From Breoghania corrubedonensis (lineage in GTDB: Bacteria > Pseudomonadota > Alphaproteobacteria > Rhizobiales > Stappiaceae): 64,000 nucleotides of DNA. Under the pieces are notes generated by a model. It did not search any database. It was not told the DNA's origin and saw only the letters and a list, made by a program, of their open reading frames with translations. The translations under genes were made by a program, and so were the position numbers. Location of the stretch: NCBI RefSeq assembly GCF_003053845.1, contig NZ_QAYG01000001.1, positions 1,060,078-1,124,077 of the forward strand. Direction: 5' to 3'. Below, piece after piece: positions 26,188-34,570 of this stretch (position 1 is its first letter; the number at the start of each line of letters is the position of its first letter).

Positions 26188-27651
26188 ATGACGCTCGCTT
26201 TCAATCCGTCCAGCCTGTCCGTTCCCGCCCGCCACCATATCGGTGGCCAGTATGTGGAGGGTGAGCTAGAGATCCCGGTCACCGCGCCTTCAAGCGGCGA
26301 TGCCCTCCAGCCGATTCCGCGCGCCGACGCCGCGATGGTCGATCGCGCCGTGCAGAGCGCGCGAACCGCGTTGAAGACTTCCGGGTGGGGGCAGGCGGCG
26401 CCGCGCGAGCGCCTGCGCGCGCTTTGCCGATGGGCCGACCTGATCGAGCAGGAGGCCGTCCGCCTCGCCCAGCTGGAAGCGGTCTGTTCCGCCCGCCCCG
26501 TCGCCCAGGCCAAGGCCGGAGACATCGCGATCTCCGCGGAACAGATCCGCTTCTTTGCCGAATTCGCGGATAAGGAAGGCGGCGATCTCGTTCCCGTCGC
26601 CGCGCATCAGTTCGGGTGCATCGCCAGCGAACCCTATGGCGTGATCGGCGCGATCACGCCGTGGAACTTTCCCGTCTCCATGGCCGCATGGAAGCTCGGT
26701 CCCGCCCTTGCCGCCGGCAACGCCGTGGTTCTGAAGCCCTCGGAGATGACGCCCTATTCCACGCTCTACATGGCCGAGCTTGCCGTCCGCGCGGGCCTTC
26801 CCGCCGGGCTCGTCAACGTGGTTTTGGGGGACGGGCCGGTCACCGGATCGGCGATCACCGGACATCCGGATATCGCCAAGATATCCTTCACCGGCTCCAC
26901 CCGTGCGGGCGGGCAGATCATGGAGAATATCGCGCGCACCGGTATCAAGCCGATGACGCTGGAACTGGGCGGCAAGAGCCCTGTTGTCGTTTTCGCCGAT
27001 GCCGATCTGGATCTCGCCGCCGACTGCATCGACCGAGGCATCACGGCGAATGCCGGTCAGGTCTGCGTGGCAGGTTCCCGGCTCATTGTCGCGCGCGAGA
27101 TTGCCGAGGACCTTGCCGCCAGGTTGATCGAGCGGTTCGCCCGCCACCAGCCGCGCGCGACCTGGGAAGAGGAGGCCGGCTTCTCGCCGATCATTTCGGA
27201 AAACCAGCTCGCCCGCATCGACGGCATCGTTCGGGCCGCGACGGACAAGGGCGCGGAGATCCTGTGCGGCGGGGAGCGCTTTGCGCGGCCGGGCAGCTTC
27301 TACCGGCCGACCCTCATCGCCGGCGCGGACGCGGAGAACCCGGCCATCCGGGAAGAGATCTTCGGACCCGTCGCCACTTTCCAGACCTTCGAGACGGAAG
27401 AAGAGGCGATGGCGCTCGCCAATCATCCGACTTACGGCTTGTGTTCCGGCCTGTTCACCCGCGATCTTTCCCGCGCGCTTCGCCTTGCCAGGGCGTTCGA
27501 GGCGGGAACCGTCTGGGTCAACCGCTACGGGCGCTCGCGCGATCACATACTGCCCACCGGCGGCTGGAAGTCGAGCGGCCTTGGCAAGGACCTCGGCAGG
27601 GAGGCCTACAACGCCAACCGGCGAACGAAGTCGGTCCTGATCGACCTCTGA
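26188..27651 (+). CDS. NAD(P)-dependent aldehyde dehydrogenase
   Basis: Aldehyde dehydrogenase of 487 residues oxidising an aldehyde to its acid. Key residues are the Asn in ITPWNFPVSMAAWKLGPALA, the Glu in LELGGKSPVVVF and the catalytic Cys in NAGQVCVAGSRL. The ATG at 26188 with GAGAAG upstream gives a family-like N-terminus; an upstream in-frame extension is not family-like. It lies 138 bases after the flavoprotein gene and 17 before the dehydrogenase gene start. The aldehyde might come from amine or amino-acid oxidation by the neighbouring flavoenzymes, which is inferred. Confidence 0.87.
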   Translation: MTLAFNPSSLSVPARHHIGGQYVEGELEIPVTAPSSGDALQPIPRADAAMVDRAVQSARTALKTSGWGQAAPRERLRALCRWADLIEQEAVRLAQLEAVCSARPVAQAKAGDIAISAEQIRFFAEFADKEGGDLVPVAAHQFGCIASEPYGVIGAITPWNFPVSMAAWKLGPALAAGNAVVLKPSEMTPYSTLYMAELAVRAGLPAGLVNVVLGDGPVTGSAITGHPDIAKISFTGSTRAGGQIMENIARTGIKPMTLELGGKSPVVVFADADLDLAADCIDRGITANAGQVCVAGSRLIVAREIAEDLAARLIERFARHQPRATWEEEAGFSPIISENQLARIDGIVRAATDKGAEILCGGERFARPGSFYRPTLIAGADAENPAIREEIFGPVATFQTFETEEEAMALANHPTYGLCSGLFTRDLSRALRLARAFEAGTVWVNRYGRSRDHILPTGGWKSSGLGKDLGREAYNANRRTKSVLIDL

Positions 27652-27668
27652 TCTCACAAGGAATGTTC

Positions 27669-28715
27669 ATGAAGACCCATAAGCTGGCCCTCATCCCCGG
27701 CGACGGCATCGGCGTGGACGTGACCGATGCCACGATGCAGGTCCTCAATGCGACCGCAAACCGGTTCGGCTTCGCGCTGGCATGCGAAACCTTTCCCTGG
27801 TCGTGCGAATACTATCTGAAGCACGGCGCGATGATGCCCGAGGAGGGCATCGAAACGCTTCGGAATTTCGACGCGATCTATCTGGGCGCGGTCGGCTGGC
27901 CGGCGAGCGTGCCGGACGCGGTCTCGCTGCACGGGCTGCTTCTGCCGATCCGCAAGGCCTTCAATCTCTACGCCAATATCCGGCCGCACCGGCTGCTTCC
28001 CGGTGTCGAGGGGCCGCTGAAGTCGCAAGGCTTCGATATCCTGTGCATTCGCGAGAACACCGAAGGCGAGTATTCCGGCGCCGGCGGACGCGTTCACCAG
28101 GGCCAGGACAATGAGGTCGCGGTCGAGACGTCCGTCTTCACCCGCCGCGGCATCGAGCGCATCCTGCGCTTCGCCTTCGAGCAGGCGCGGGGCCGACGCA
28201 AGCACCTGACCTCGGTCACCAAATCCAACGCGCAGAAATACTCGATGGTCTTCTGGGACGAGATCACCCGCGAACTGGCCCGCGAGTATCCGGACGTGAC
28301 GGTCGCCCACATGCATATCGACGCCATGGCGGCAAAGATGGTGATGGCCCCCGATGAGCTCGACGTGGTGGTCGCATCGAACCTCTTCGGCGACATCCTG
28401 ACCGATCTCGGCGCCGCCATCCAGGGCGGGCTGGGGTTTGCGGCCTCCGCCAATATCGGCCCTGACCGCTTGGGGCCTTCGATGTTCGAGCCGGTACACG
28501 GATCGGCCCCCGACATCGCCGGCAAGGACATCGCCAACCCCATCGCCGCCATCTGGTCGGGAGCAATGATGCTGGAGCATCTGGGCGAGAGCCAAGCCGC
28601 GGCTGCCGTGCTCAAGGCCATCGAGACGACAACCGCGAAGGGTATCGGCATCCGCCCCGGGTCCCACTCCACCAACGAAATCACCGCGGCCATCGTCGCC
28701 GAACTGGGAGACTGA
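27669..28715 (+). CDS. Isocitrate/isopropylmalate-family dehydrogenase (tartrate/D-malate type)
   Basis: Metal- and NAD-dependent beta-decarboxylating dehydrogenase of 348 residues. The N-terminus has LALIPGDGIGVDV, the substrate segment has NIRPHRLLPGV, RENTEGEYSG carries the family Arg, and NLFGDILTDLGA and GSAPDIAGKDIANPIA close the nucleotide site. These features fit the tartrate dehydrogenase / D-malate dehydrogenase branch (TtuC/DmlA) better than LeuB. The ATG at 27669 lies six bases after AAGGA; an ATG two codons upstream abuts that site. It is set between two aldehyde dehydrogenase genes in one operon. Confidence 0.82.
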   Translation: MKTHKLALIPGDGIGVDVTDATMQVLNATANRFGFALACETFPWSCEYYLKHGAMMPEEGIETLRNFDAIYLGAVGWPASVPDAVSLHGLLLPIRKAFNLYANIRPHRLLPGVEGPLKSQGFDILCIRENTEGEYSGAGGRVHQGQDNEVAVETSVFTRRGIERILRFAFEQARGRRKHLTSVTKSNAQKYSMVFWDEITRELAREYPDVTVAHMHIDAMAAKMVMAPDELDVVVASNLFGDILTDLGAAIQGGLGFAASANIGPDRLGPSMFEPVHGSAPDIAGKDIANPIAAIWSGAMMLEHLGESQAAAAVLKAIETTTAKGIGIRPGSHSTNEITAAIVAELGD

Positions 28716-28716
28716 C

Positions 28717-30153
28717 ATGCAGCTCAAGGATCCGGATCTTTTCCGCCAGTCCGCGCTGATCGATGGCGCATGGATCGCGCGCGCCGACATGGACGTCATC
28801 AACCCGGCCAGCGGTGCGGTCATGGGGACCATGCCGGACATTACGGCGGCTGAGACGGAATGCGCCATCGCTGCCGCCGCCGAGGCGATGAAGGCCTGGA
28901 AGGCGCGCACCCATGCGGATCGCGCCGATTTGCTGATGCGCTGGTATCAGCTCATGCTCGACAACGCCGACGATCTCGCGCAGATCCTCACCGCCGAACA
29001 GGGCAAGCCGCTGGCGGAGGCGAAGGGGGAGATCCTCTACGGCGCCTCCTTCGTGCGCTGGTTTGCGGAAGAGGCGCGGCGGATCAACGGCCACATCATT
29101 CCCTCGCCGGTCGCGGGCAAGAAGATCTTCGCGATGAAGGAACCCGTGGGCGTGTGCGCGATCATCACGCCGTGGAACTTTCCCAACGCCATGATCACCC
29201 GCAAGGTGGCGCCGGGGCTCGCCGCCGGCTGCACCATGGTGATCAAGCCCTCCGACTTCACCCCCTATTCGGCGCTGGCGCTGGGCGTGCTCGCCGAGCG
29301 GGCCGGCATCCCCAAGGGCGTCCTCAACATCGTGACGGGCCGGCCGGAGGAGATCGGCGCGACGCTGACCGGCTCGCCGGTCGTGCGCAAGCTCTCCTTC
29401 ACCGGCTCGACGCGGATCGGCGCCCTGCTGGCCGAACAATGCGCGCCGACGCTCAAGAAGCTGTCGCTGGAACTGGGCGGCAACGCGCCCTTCGTGGTTT
29501 TCGACGACGCCGATCTCGATGCGGCGGTGGAGGGCGCGATGGTTTCCAAGTTCCGCAATGGCGGGCAGACCTGCGTGTGCGCCAACCGGCTGCTGGTCCA
29601 GTCGGGCATCCACGACGCCTTCGTGGCGGCGCTCGCGGAGCGGGTGGACGCCTTGCAGGTCGCAGACGGCATGGAAGCGGGAACCCAGATCGGCCCGATG
29701 ATCAACCCGGCGGCGATCGCCAAGATTTCGGCCCATGTGGCGGATGCGCTGGAAAAGGGTGCGACCCGCGTGACCAGGCCGCGTCAGCTGGCAGCGCAAT
29801 TCGCCGATCCGGTGGTGCTGACGGGCGCGACCACGGACATGCGACTTGCGGGCGAGGAGACCTTCGGGCCGGTGGCACCGATCTTCCGGTTTGAGACCGA
29901 GGAAGAGGCGCTGGAGATCGCCAATGGCACGCCCTTCGGGCTCGCCGCCTATTTCTTCACCCGCGACATGGCTCGTGCCTTCCGCTTCGGCGAGGCGCTG
30001 GAATTCGGCCTTGTCGGGCTGAACACCGGCGTCGTCAGCCACGAGGTCTCGCCGTTCGGCGGGGTCAAGTCCTCGGGCCTTGGCCGCGAAGGCGCGCAGG
30101 AAGGCATTGAGGAATATCTCGAAACAAAGGCTTTCCATTTCGGCGGTCTGTGA
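28717..30153 (+). CDS. gabD: NAD(P)-dependent succinate-semialdehyde dehydrogenase-like enzyme
   Basis: Aldehyde dehydrogenase of 478 residues resembling GabD, which converts succinate semialdehyde to succinate. Motifs are ITPWNFPNAMITRKVAPGLA, LSLELGGNAPFVVFDDAD, the catalytic Cys in NGGQTCVCANRLL, and the GabD-like end SPFGGVKSSGLGREGAQEGIEEYLE. The ATG sits one base after the previous stop with GGGAG upstream. It would carry carbon from omega-amino acids or polyamines to the TCA cycle, consistent with the aminotransferase and amine-oxidase genes in the window. Glutarate semialdehyde is an alternative substrate. A GC-rich hairpin follows. Confidence 0.85.
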   Translation: MQLKDPDLFRQSALIDGAWIARADMDVINPASGAVMGTMPDITAAETECAIAAAAEAMKAWKARTHADRADLLMRWYQLMLDNADDLAQILTAEQGKPLAEAKGEILYGASFVRWFAEEARRINGHIIPSPVAGKKIFAMKEPVGVCAIITPWNFPNAMITRKVAPGLAAGCTMVIKPSDFTPYSALALGVLAERAGIPKGVLNIVTGRPEEIGATLTGSPVVRKLSFTGSTRIGALLAEQCAPTLKKLSLELGGNAPFVVFDDADLDAAVEGAMVSKFRNGGQTCVCANRLLVQSGIHDAFVAALAERVDALQVADGMEAGTQIGPMINPAAIAKISAHVADALEKGATRVTRPRQLAAQFADPVVLTGATTDMRLAGEETFGPVAPIFRFETEEEALEIANGTPFGLAAYFFTRDMARAFRFGEALEFGLVGLNTGVVSHEVSPFGGVKSSGLGREGAQEGIEEYLETKAFHFGGL

Positions 30154-30166
30154 CCGACATGCTCCC

Positions 30167-30204
30167 GGCCCGCCTTCGCCTCGCTGCCGCAGCGTAGGCG
30201 GGCC
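30167..30204 (+). terminator. GC-rich hairpin after gabD-like gene
   Basis: GGCCCGCCT pairs exactly with AGGCGGGCC, and an inner CGCTG/CAGCG pair extends the fold. It starts 13 bases after the stop codon. No T-run follows, so it may reduce rather than abolish read-through into the HAD gene. Confidence 0.5.
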
Positions 30205-30312
30205 GACGATCCTTGATCCGACGTCCCAAAGTGTCTGCCAGCTATCCAATTTGCGCGGCTCTCGTTAGGATCGGCGTTGTTTCGGCCGAGCCTGAAAGAG
30301 GGAAGAGACCAG

Positions 30313-31044
30313 ATGCGGATGCCTTCGCATACGCGCGCGATCGATGCCGTGCTGCTGGATATGGACGGAACGATCCTGAATTCCATCAAGGCGGCCGAGC
30401 GCGTATGGCGCACATGGGCGGAGCGCCGCGGCATCGACGTCGACGCCTTCTTGCCGACGATACACGGCGTTCAGGCGGTGGAGACGATCCGGCGGCTCGG
30501 CCTTGCGGGCATCGATCCGCAGAACGAAGCCGCCGAAATCACGAAAGCCGAGATCGAGGATGTCGACGGGATCGAGCCAATCGCCGGCGCCGCCGCCTTT
30601 CTCGCCATGCTGCCGCACGACAAGTGGGGCATCGTGACCTCCGCGCCCCGAGTGCTGGCGCTGCGCCGGATCAAGGCCGCCGGATTGCCCCTCCCGCCGT
30701 TACTGATTTCAGCCGAGGACGTGAAGCGCAGCAAACCGGCCCCCGATGGTTTCATGCACGCGGCCGAAAGGCTCGGGACGCTCGCGCACAGGTGCCTGGT
30801 GATCGAAGACTCCCCGGCCGGAATCGCCGCCGCGGCGAGTTCCGGAGCCCAGGTTCTGGTCGTCACAGCGACGCACCACCGGCCGATGGAGATCCGGCAC
30901 CCGGCGATAACGGACTATCGCGATCTCGCTCTGGAACGGCTGCCGGACGGTGCGCTCTCGATCAGCCATGCCGGTGGCCCCAGCGAGTTGCCGGACCGTC
31001 TGTCCTGTGTCCTTCCCCCCTGCGCACCGCACCCGGCCGCGTGA
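30313..31044 (+). CDS. HAD-superfamily phosphatase-like hydrolase
   Basis: HAD protein of 243 residues with the full phosphatase motif I LLDMDGTILNS, motif II in IVTSAPR, motif III lysine in KRSKPAPDGF and the acidic IEDSPAGIAAA. The cap domain lies between residues 20 and 90. It thus differs from the two other HAD proteins of the window, which lack the second Asp. This pattern fits small-molecule phosphatases such as those acting on phosphoglycolate or sugar phosphates. The ATG at 30313 has AGGGAAGAG upstream. A 173-base spacer separates it from the CobW-like gene. The substrate is unknown. Confidence 0.8.
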   Translation: MRMPSHTRAIDAVLLDMDGTILNSIKAAERVWRTWAERRGIDVDAFLPTIHGVQAVETIRRLGLAGIDPQNEAAEITKAEIEDVDGIEPIAGAAAFLAMLPHDKWGIVTSAPRVLALRRIKAAGLPLPPLLISAEDVKRSKPAPDGFMHAAERLGTLAHRCLVIEDSPAGIAAAASSGAQVLVVTATHHRPMEIRHPAITDYRDLALERLPDGALSISHAGGPSELPDRLSCVLPPCAPHPAA

Positions 31045-31216
31045 CGCCGGAAACGCCCTGCCCCGGTGCGCGCAGGCGGAAGAAGCCATGCGTCGGCCAG
31101 GAGGCCAAAGGGGCGCCGGACTTGGAACACCGGAAAAGTCGTATAGAATTCATGCGATCAGGTGCGATGCGCGCCTCCCGCCAGATGCCTCCCCGCAAGC
31201 CCCTCCCGGAGACCTC

Positions 31217-32218
31217 ATGACCCGATCGACATCGCCCGTTCCCGTCACCATCCTGACCGGTTTTCTGGGCGCGGGGAAAACGACGCTGCTGAAGCGCATC
31301 CTCGATGACCCGCAAGGCGTGCGCTACGGCGTGCTGGTCAACGATTTCGGCGCCATCAACATCGATGCCGATCTGGTGGTGGAAAGCGCCGCAGATCAGG
31401 TGTCGCTGTCGAACGGCTGCGTGTGCTGCTCGATCCAGTCGGATCTGGTCGAGGCGATCGACGGGCTTCTGGCGCGCGACCCGGCGCCGGAGCGCATCCT
31501 GATCGAGGCGAGCGGCGTCTCGCGACCGTTGCCCATCGCCGACACGCTGGAGGCGCCGGAACTCAAGGGCCGCGCCGTACTCGACGGCATCTTCTGCCTC
31601 GTCGACGGCGAGGGCTTTGCTGATCTGGATTTCGCGGCGACCGAACTTGCCATCGAGCAGGTGACGGGGTCCGACGTGGTGCTTCTCAACAAGGTAGATG
31701 CCGCGAGCGAAACACAGCTCGCCGCTGTCGAACAGACGCTGAAGGGCCCGCTACCGGCGCTTCGGCTCATCCGCACACGGTTTGCGGAAATTCCGCGCGA
31801 GGTGCTTTTCGGTGCGCATATGGGCGCGCGGACAGAGCCGCATCACGGGCACGAGCATCATCACGATCATGATCACTGCACCGATCTCCACTGCACGCAC
31901 GAGCATCACCACCACGATCACGCCGACGAATTCGAGGCGTGGAGCTGGCAGAGCGCGCAGCCAGTGGATGCGGATCGGTTGCGCGCGAGCCTTCGCGCGT
32001 TGCCCGCAAGCCTGATGCGGGCCAAGGGCATCTTCCGCGCCGAGAGCGCGGGCGAGCGGCTGGTGTTCCATCTGGTGGGAAAGCGCGCGCGTACCACGCG
32101 CGAGAAGGAGACCCCGCCGGCGGTGAGCTCGCTTGTCGCCATTGGCCGGCGCGGCAGCTTCGACGGTGCGGAGCTGACGCGGCTGATGGATGCGTGCGTG
32201 GCGGCCCCCCGGCCCTGA
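31217..32218 (+). CDS. CobW/G3E-family GTPase with His-rich linker
   Basis: P-loop GTPase of 333 residues of the COG0523 metallochaperone group. The P-loop GFLGAGKTTLLKR is near residue 12, the putative metal-binding CxCC is in NGCVCCSIQ, and LNKVD is the guanine-specificity motif. A His/Asp-rich segment around residues 212-235 (for example HHGHEHHHDHDHC and HEHHHHDH) separates the GTPase domain from the CobW C-terminal domain. It would load a metal, probably zinc, into a client enzyme. The nearby metal-dependent hydrolases are possible clients. The ATG at 31217 follows CGGAG. Confidence 0.88.
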   Translation: MTRSTSPVPVTILTGFLGAGKTTLLKRILDDPQGVRYGVLVNDFGAINIDADLVVESAADQVSLSNGCVCCSIQSDLVEAIDGLLARDPAPERILIEASGVSRPLPIADTLEAPELKGRAVLDGIFCLVDGEGFADLDFAATELAIEQVTGSDVVLLNKVDAASETQLAAVEQTLKGPLPALRLIRTRFAEIPREVLFGAHMGARTEPHHGHEHHHDHDHCTDLHCTHEHHHHDHADEFEAWSWQSAQPVDADRLRASLRALPASLMRAKGIFRAESAGERLVFHLVGKRARTTREKETPPAVSSLVAIGRRGSFDGAELTRLMDACVAAPRP

Positions 32219-32268
32219 ATTCCCGTATTCGTCGGGAGCAAGCGGCCAAGACGCCGGGCGTCTCCGCC

Positions 32269-33147
32269 CTACCCCCGGAAGCGCTGCCGCGTGGCGAGGC
32301 CGGCGGCGACGGTGAGTGCCAGCGTCGTCACCGTCAGGATGAAGGCGACGGCGGCGGCGAACGGCCAGTTGTTGAGCTGGAACTGCGAATAGACCAGCGG
32401 CGCCATCATGTGGAAGTCGGGACCGCCGAGCAGGACCGGCGTCGCGTAGGCGTTCATCGCCAGGATGAAGGTCAGGATCACACCGGCGGCGATGCCGGGA
32501 AGCGCCATCGGCCACAGCACGCGGCGCGCCATCGTCAACGGGCCGGCGCCCAGTGAGAAGGCAGCTTCCTCCAGATTGCGGTCGATGCCCTCAAGCACGC
32601 TTTGCAGCGTCAGCACCATGTAGGGCAGGTTCACCGCGATGATGCCGACAATGACCGCGGTCTCGGTGAACATGATTTCGGTCGGCGCGTTCGTGATGCC
32701 GAGCTTCATCAGCATGACGCTCAGAAAGCCCCGGCTGCCGAACAGCGTCATCCAGCCGGCCGCGCGCACGGCGTTGCCGACAAAGAGCGGGATGACGACG
32801 CCGATGATCAGCAGGTTCTTGTAACGCACCCGCGTGCGCGCCAGCACATAGGCGAGCGGAAAACCCAGCACCAGACAGATGAGCGTACACAGCAGCGAGA
32901 TACGCAGCGTCGTCCAGAAGATCTGGAGATAGAAGGGATCGGAGAAGAACTTCAGGTAGTTCTCGGGCGAGAACGCCTCGATCATCAGCATGCGCGGGTC
33001 GTAGCGATTGAAGCTGTAGCGCAGCAGAATGAGCATCGGCGCGATGACGCCGAAGGCGACGATGATCGTCGCCGGCCCGATCAGCGATGACGCGCTGATC
33101 AGAACCGGGCGGGAGCGGGTGGCGGGATTGGCCGCGGCGGCTGTCAT
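32269..33147 (-). CDS. ABC transporter permease, spermidine/putrescine type (PotB-like)
   Basis: Inner-membrane permease of 292 residues with about six helices, the first in LIGPATIIVAFGVIAPMLILL. The EAA-type loop is LEEAAFSLGAGPLTMARRVLWPMALPGI. It follows the binding-protein gene on the minus strand after a spacer with two inverted palindromes, and is the last gene of the operon. Together with the PotC-like permease it completes an importer for a polyamine-like or other cationic/modified amino-acid ligand. The ligand is not defined by the permease sequence. Confidence 0.87.
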   Translation of the reverse strand: MTAAAANPATRSRPVLISASSLIGPATIIVAFGVIAPMLILLRYSFNRYDPRMLMIEAFSPENYLKFFSDPFYLQIFWTTLRISLLCTLICLVLGFPLAYVLARTRVRYKNLLIIGVVIPLFVGNAVRAAGWMTLFGSRGFLSVMLMKLGITNAPTEIMFTETAVIVGIIAVNLPYMVLTLQSVLEGIDRNLEEAAFSLGAGPLTMARRVLWPMALPGIAAGVILTFILAMNAYATPVLLGGPDFHMMAPLVYSQFQLNNWPFAAAVAFILTVTTLALTVAAGLATRQRFRG

Positions 33148-33245
33148 CGCTCAGGTCTCCGAAACGCAGAAAAGCGGGTTACGTGCATGAGGGGAAAAGC
33201 GAAGGAGCGGGCAGGAGAAGCCTTTGACGCTCCGCCCTTTCCGCC

Positions 33246-33274
33246 GTCATCCCCCGGCAAAGTCCGGGGGATCC
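33246..33274. repeat. REP-like palindrome, copy 1
   Basis: A 29-base palindrome with arms CCCCCGG and CCGGGGG around CAAAGT. It is nearly identical, in inverted orientation, to the element at 33308-33336. Both sit in the spacer between the binding-protein gene and the distal permease gene, as REP/BIME-type pairs do. Confidence 0.7.
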
Positions 33275-33307
33275 GCTCAGCCCTTGGCATGCTTGGCAGT
33301 CGGCCAT

Positions 33308-33336
33308 GGATCACCCGGACTTCGCCGGGTGATGCC
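33308..33336. repeat. REP-like palindrome, copy 2 (inverted)
   Basis: A 29-base palindrome with arms ATCACCCGG and CCGGGTGAT. Its reverse complement matches copy 1 at all but a few positions, keeping the shared core AAGTCCGGG. The pair may protect the upstream mRNA or reduce expression of the last permease gene. Confidence 0.7.
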
Positions 33337-33374
33337 GATGGGGAGAATGGAGCAAGTGTCGGGATGCGATCCCG

Positions 33375-34436
33375 TCAGGCCTTGAACTCCTTGTCCCACC
33401 ATTCCTTCATTTCCATGTCGTGCTCCAGGATGAAGCCGAAATCGGGCGTGATGAGCTTGTCGATCTCCGACTTGGAGAAGCCGATGCGCTTGTTGAGCTC
33501 TGCCGGAATCTCGGCATTGTCGACGGTCGGGTTGTAGCCCATGTCGTGCGCGAAGGCCTCCTGTGCGGCAGGCTCCATCATCGCGTTGATATAGGCGTGG
33601 GCGCCATCCACGTTGCGCGCGTTCTTCGGGATCGCAAAGCCGGTCACATAGGACAGGCCGCCTTCGGCGGGAGCATTGGAGGCGACGTTGATGCCCGCAT
33701 TCTGCCACTGCACGGTGCGTGCCTTCCACATGATGCCTGCGGTGATCTCTTCGCTCTTCAGCCCCTGCGCGAACGATTCATTGGTCGGATAGATGCGCGC
33801 GCCGGCCTTGCGGCATTCCAGCAGCAGCTTCTTGCCCGGTTCCAGATCGGTCTGCGACCCGCCGGCGGCCAGCGCCGCGGCCAGCAGGGTGTACTGGTAC
33901 TGGATGTCGATGAAGCCAAGCGCGGCGCCGAGTTCCGGGTTGAGCGCGTCCGCATAGCTCTTGGGCGGGGTCTTGGTCTTGTCCGGATTGAAGACCGGCA
34001 CCATCGCCGAATAGATCTGGCCCGCGCCGTATTCGTATTTCATCGAAGGCAGCAGGTGCTTGGCGTTCGGGAGCTTGGAGTAGTCGAGCGCCTGCGTCAG
34101 TCCCTGCTGGTAGACCTGATACATGTTGGGGCCGGTGAGGGCCTGGAGATCGGTGGAGCCGCGCGGCAGGCGGCGCTCGGCCATCATCTTGGCGCGGCGT
34201 TCCGGATCGCCCTTCTGGTCCTGGATGACCTCCCATCCCTTGGAGATGAGGAAGGGCTTCTCGATGTTCTTGTTGAGCAGACGCGCGTAGTCGCCGCCCC
34301 AGGTGCCAACGACGATCGTGCCGGCGGCACGCGCCACCGTCGGCATGCCGAGAGCGGCCATGCCGGCGACGCCGGCCATTGCCTGAAGCACGTGGCGGCG
34401 GTCCATGCCGCCGGCCTTGCGGATCTTGTCACTCAT
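33375..34436 (-). CDS. ABC transporter solute-binding protein (PotD/spermidine-putrescine type)
   Basis: Exported binding protein of 353 residues. The N-terminus has MDRRHVLQAMAGVAGMAALG and a cleavage-like VARAAG, resembling a twin-arginine signal. The mature protein has family features such as TIVVGTWGGDYARLL and MYQVYQQGLTQALDYSKLPN. The ATG at 34436 has AGAGGGAA upstream. It lies between the ATPase gene and the distal permease gene of the same operon. The presence of two amidohydrolases and an M24 peptidase upstream suggests the ligand may be a peptide-like or modified amino-acid compound rather than a free polyamine. Confidence 0.87.
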   Translation of the reverse strand: MSDKIRKAGGMDRRHVLQAMAGVAGMAALGMPTVARAAGTIVVGTWGGDYARLLNKNIEKPFLISKGWEVIQDQKGDPERRAKMMAERRLPRGSTDLQALTGPNMYQVYQQGLTQALDYSKLPNAKHLLPSMKYEYGAGQIYSAMVPVFNPDKTKTPPKSYADALNPELGAALGFIDIQYQYTLLAAALAAGGSQTDLEPGKKLLLECRKAGARIYPTNESFAQGLKSEEITAGIMWKARTVQWQNAGINVASNAPAEGGLSYVTGFAIPKNARNVDGAHAYINAMMEPAAQEAFAHDMGYNPTVDNAEIPAELNKRIGFSKSEIDKLITPDFGFILEHDMEMKEWWDKEFKA

Positions 34437-34570
34437 GTGTCGATTCCCTCTTGTGTCGGCTTAGCGCCTTGAAGGCTGGTGCAGGTGAACGCCCCCATCG
34501 GCTTGTGGCGGGGGCCGCGGCGGGGGGTGCACCGGTCCGGCCCGCCGGTCCTCCCCTCTCGTTTTCGTAT

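Noticed and set aside
33246-33336. Two palindromes as a CRISPR-like array
   Set aside because: Only two copies in opposite orientation, internally palindromic, without spacers or cas genes.
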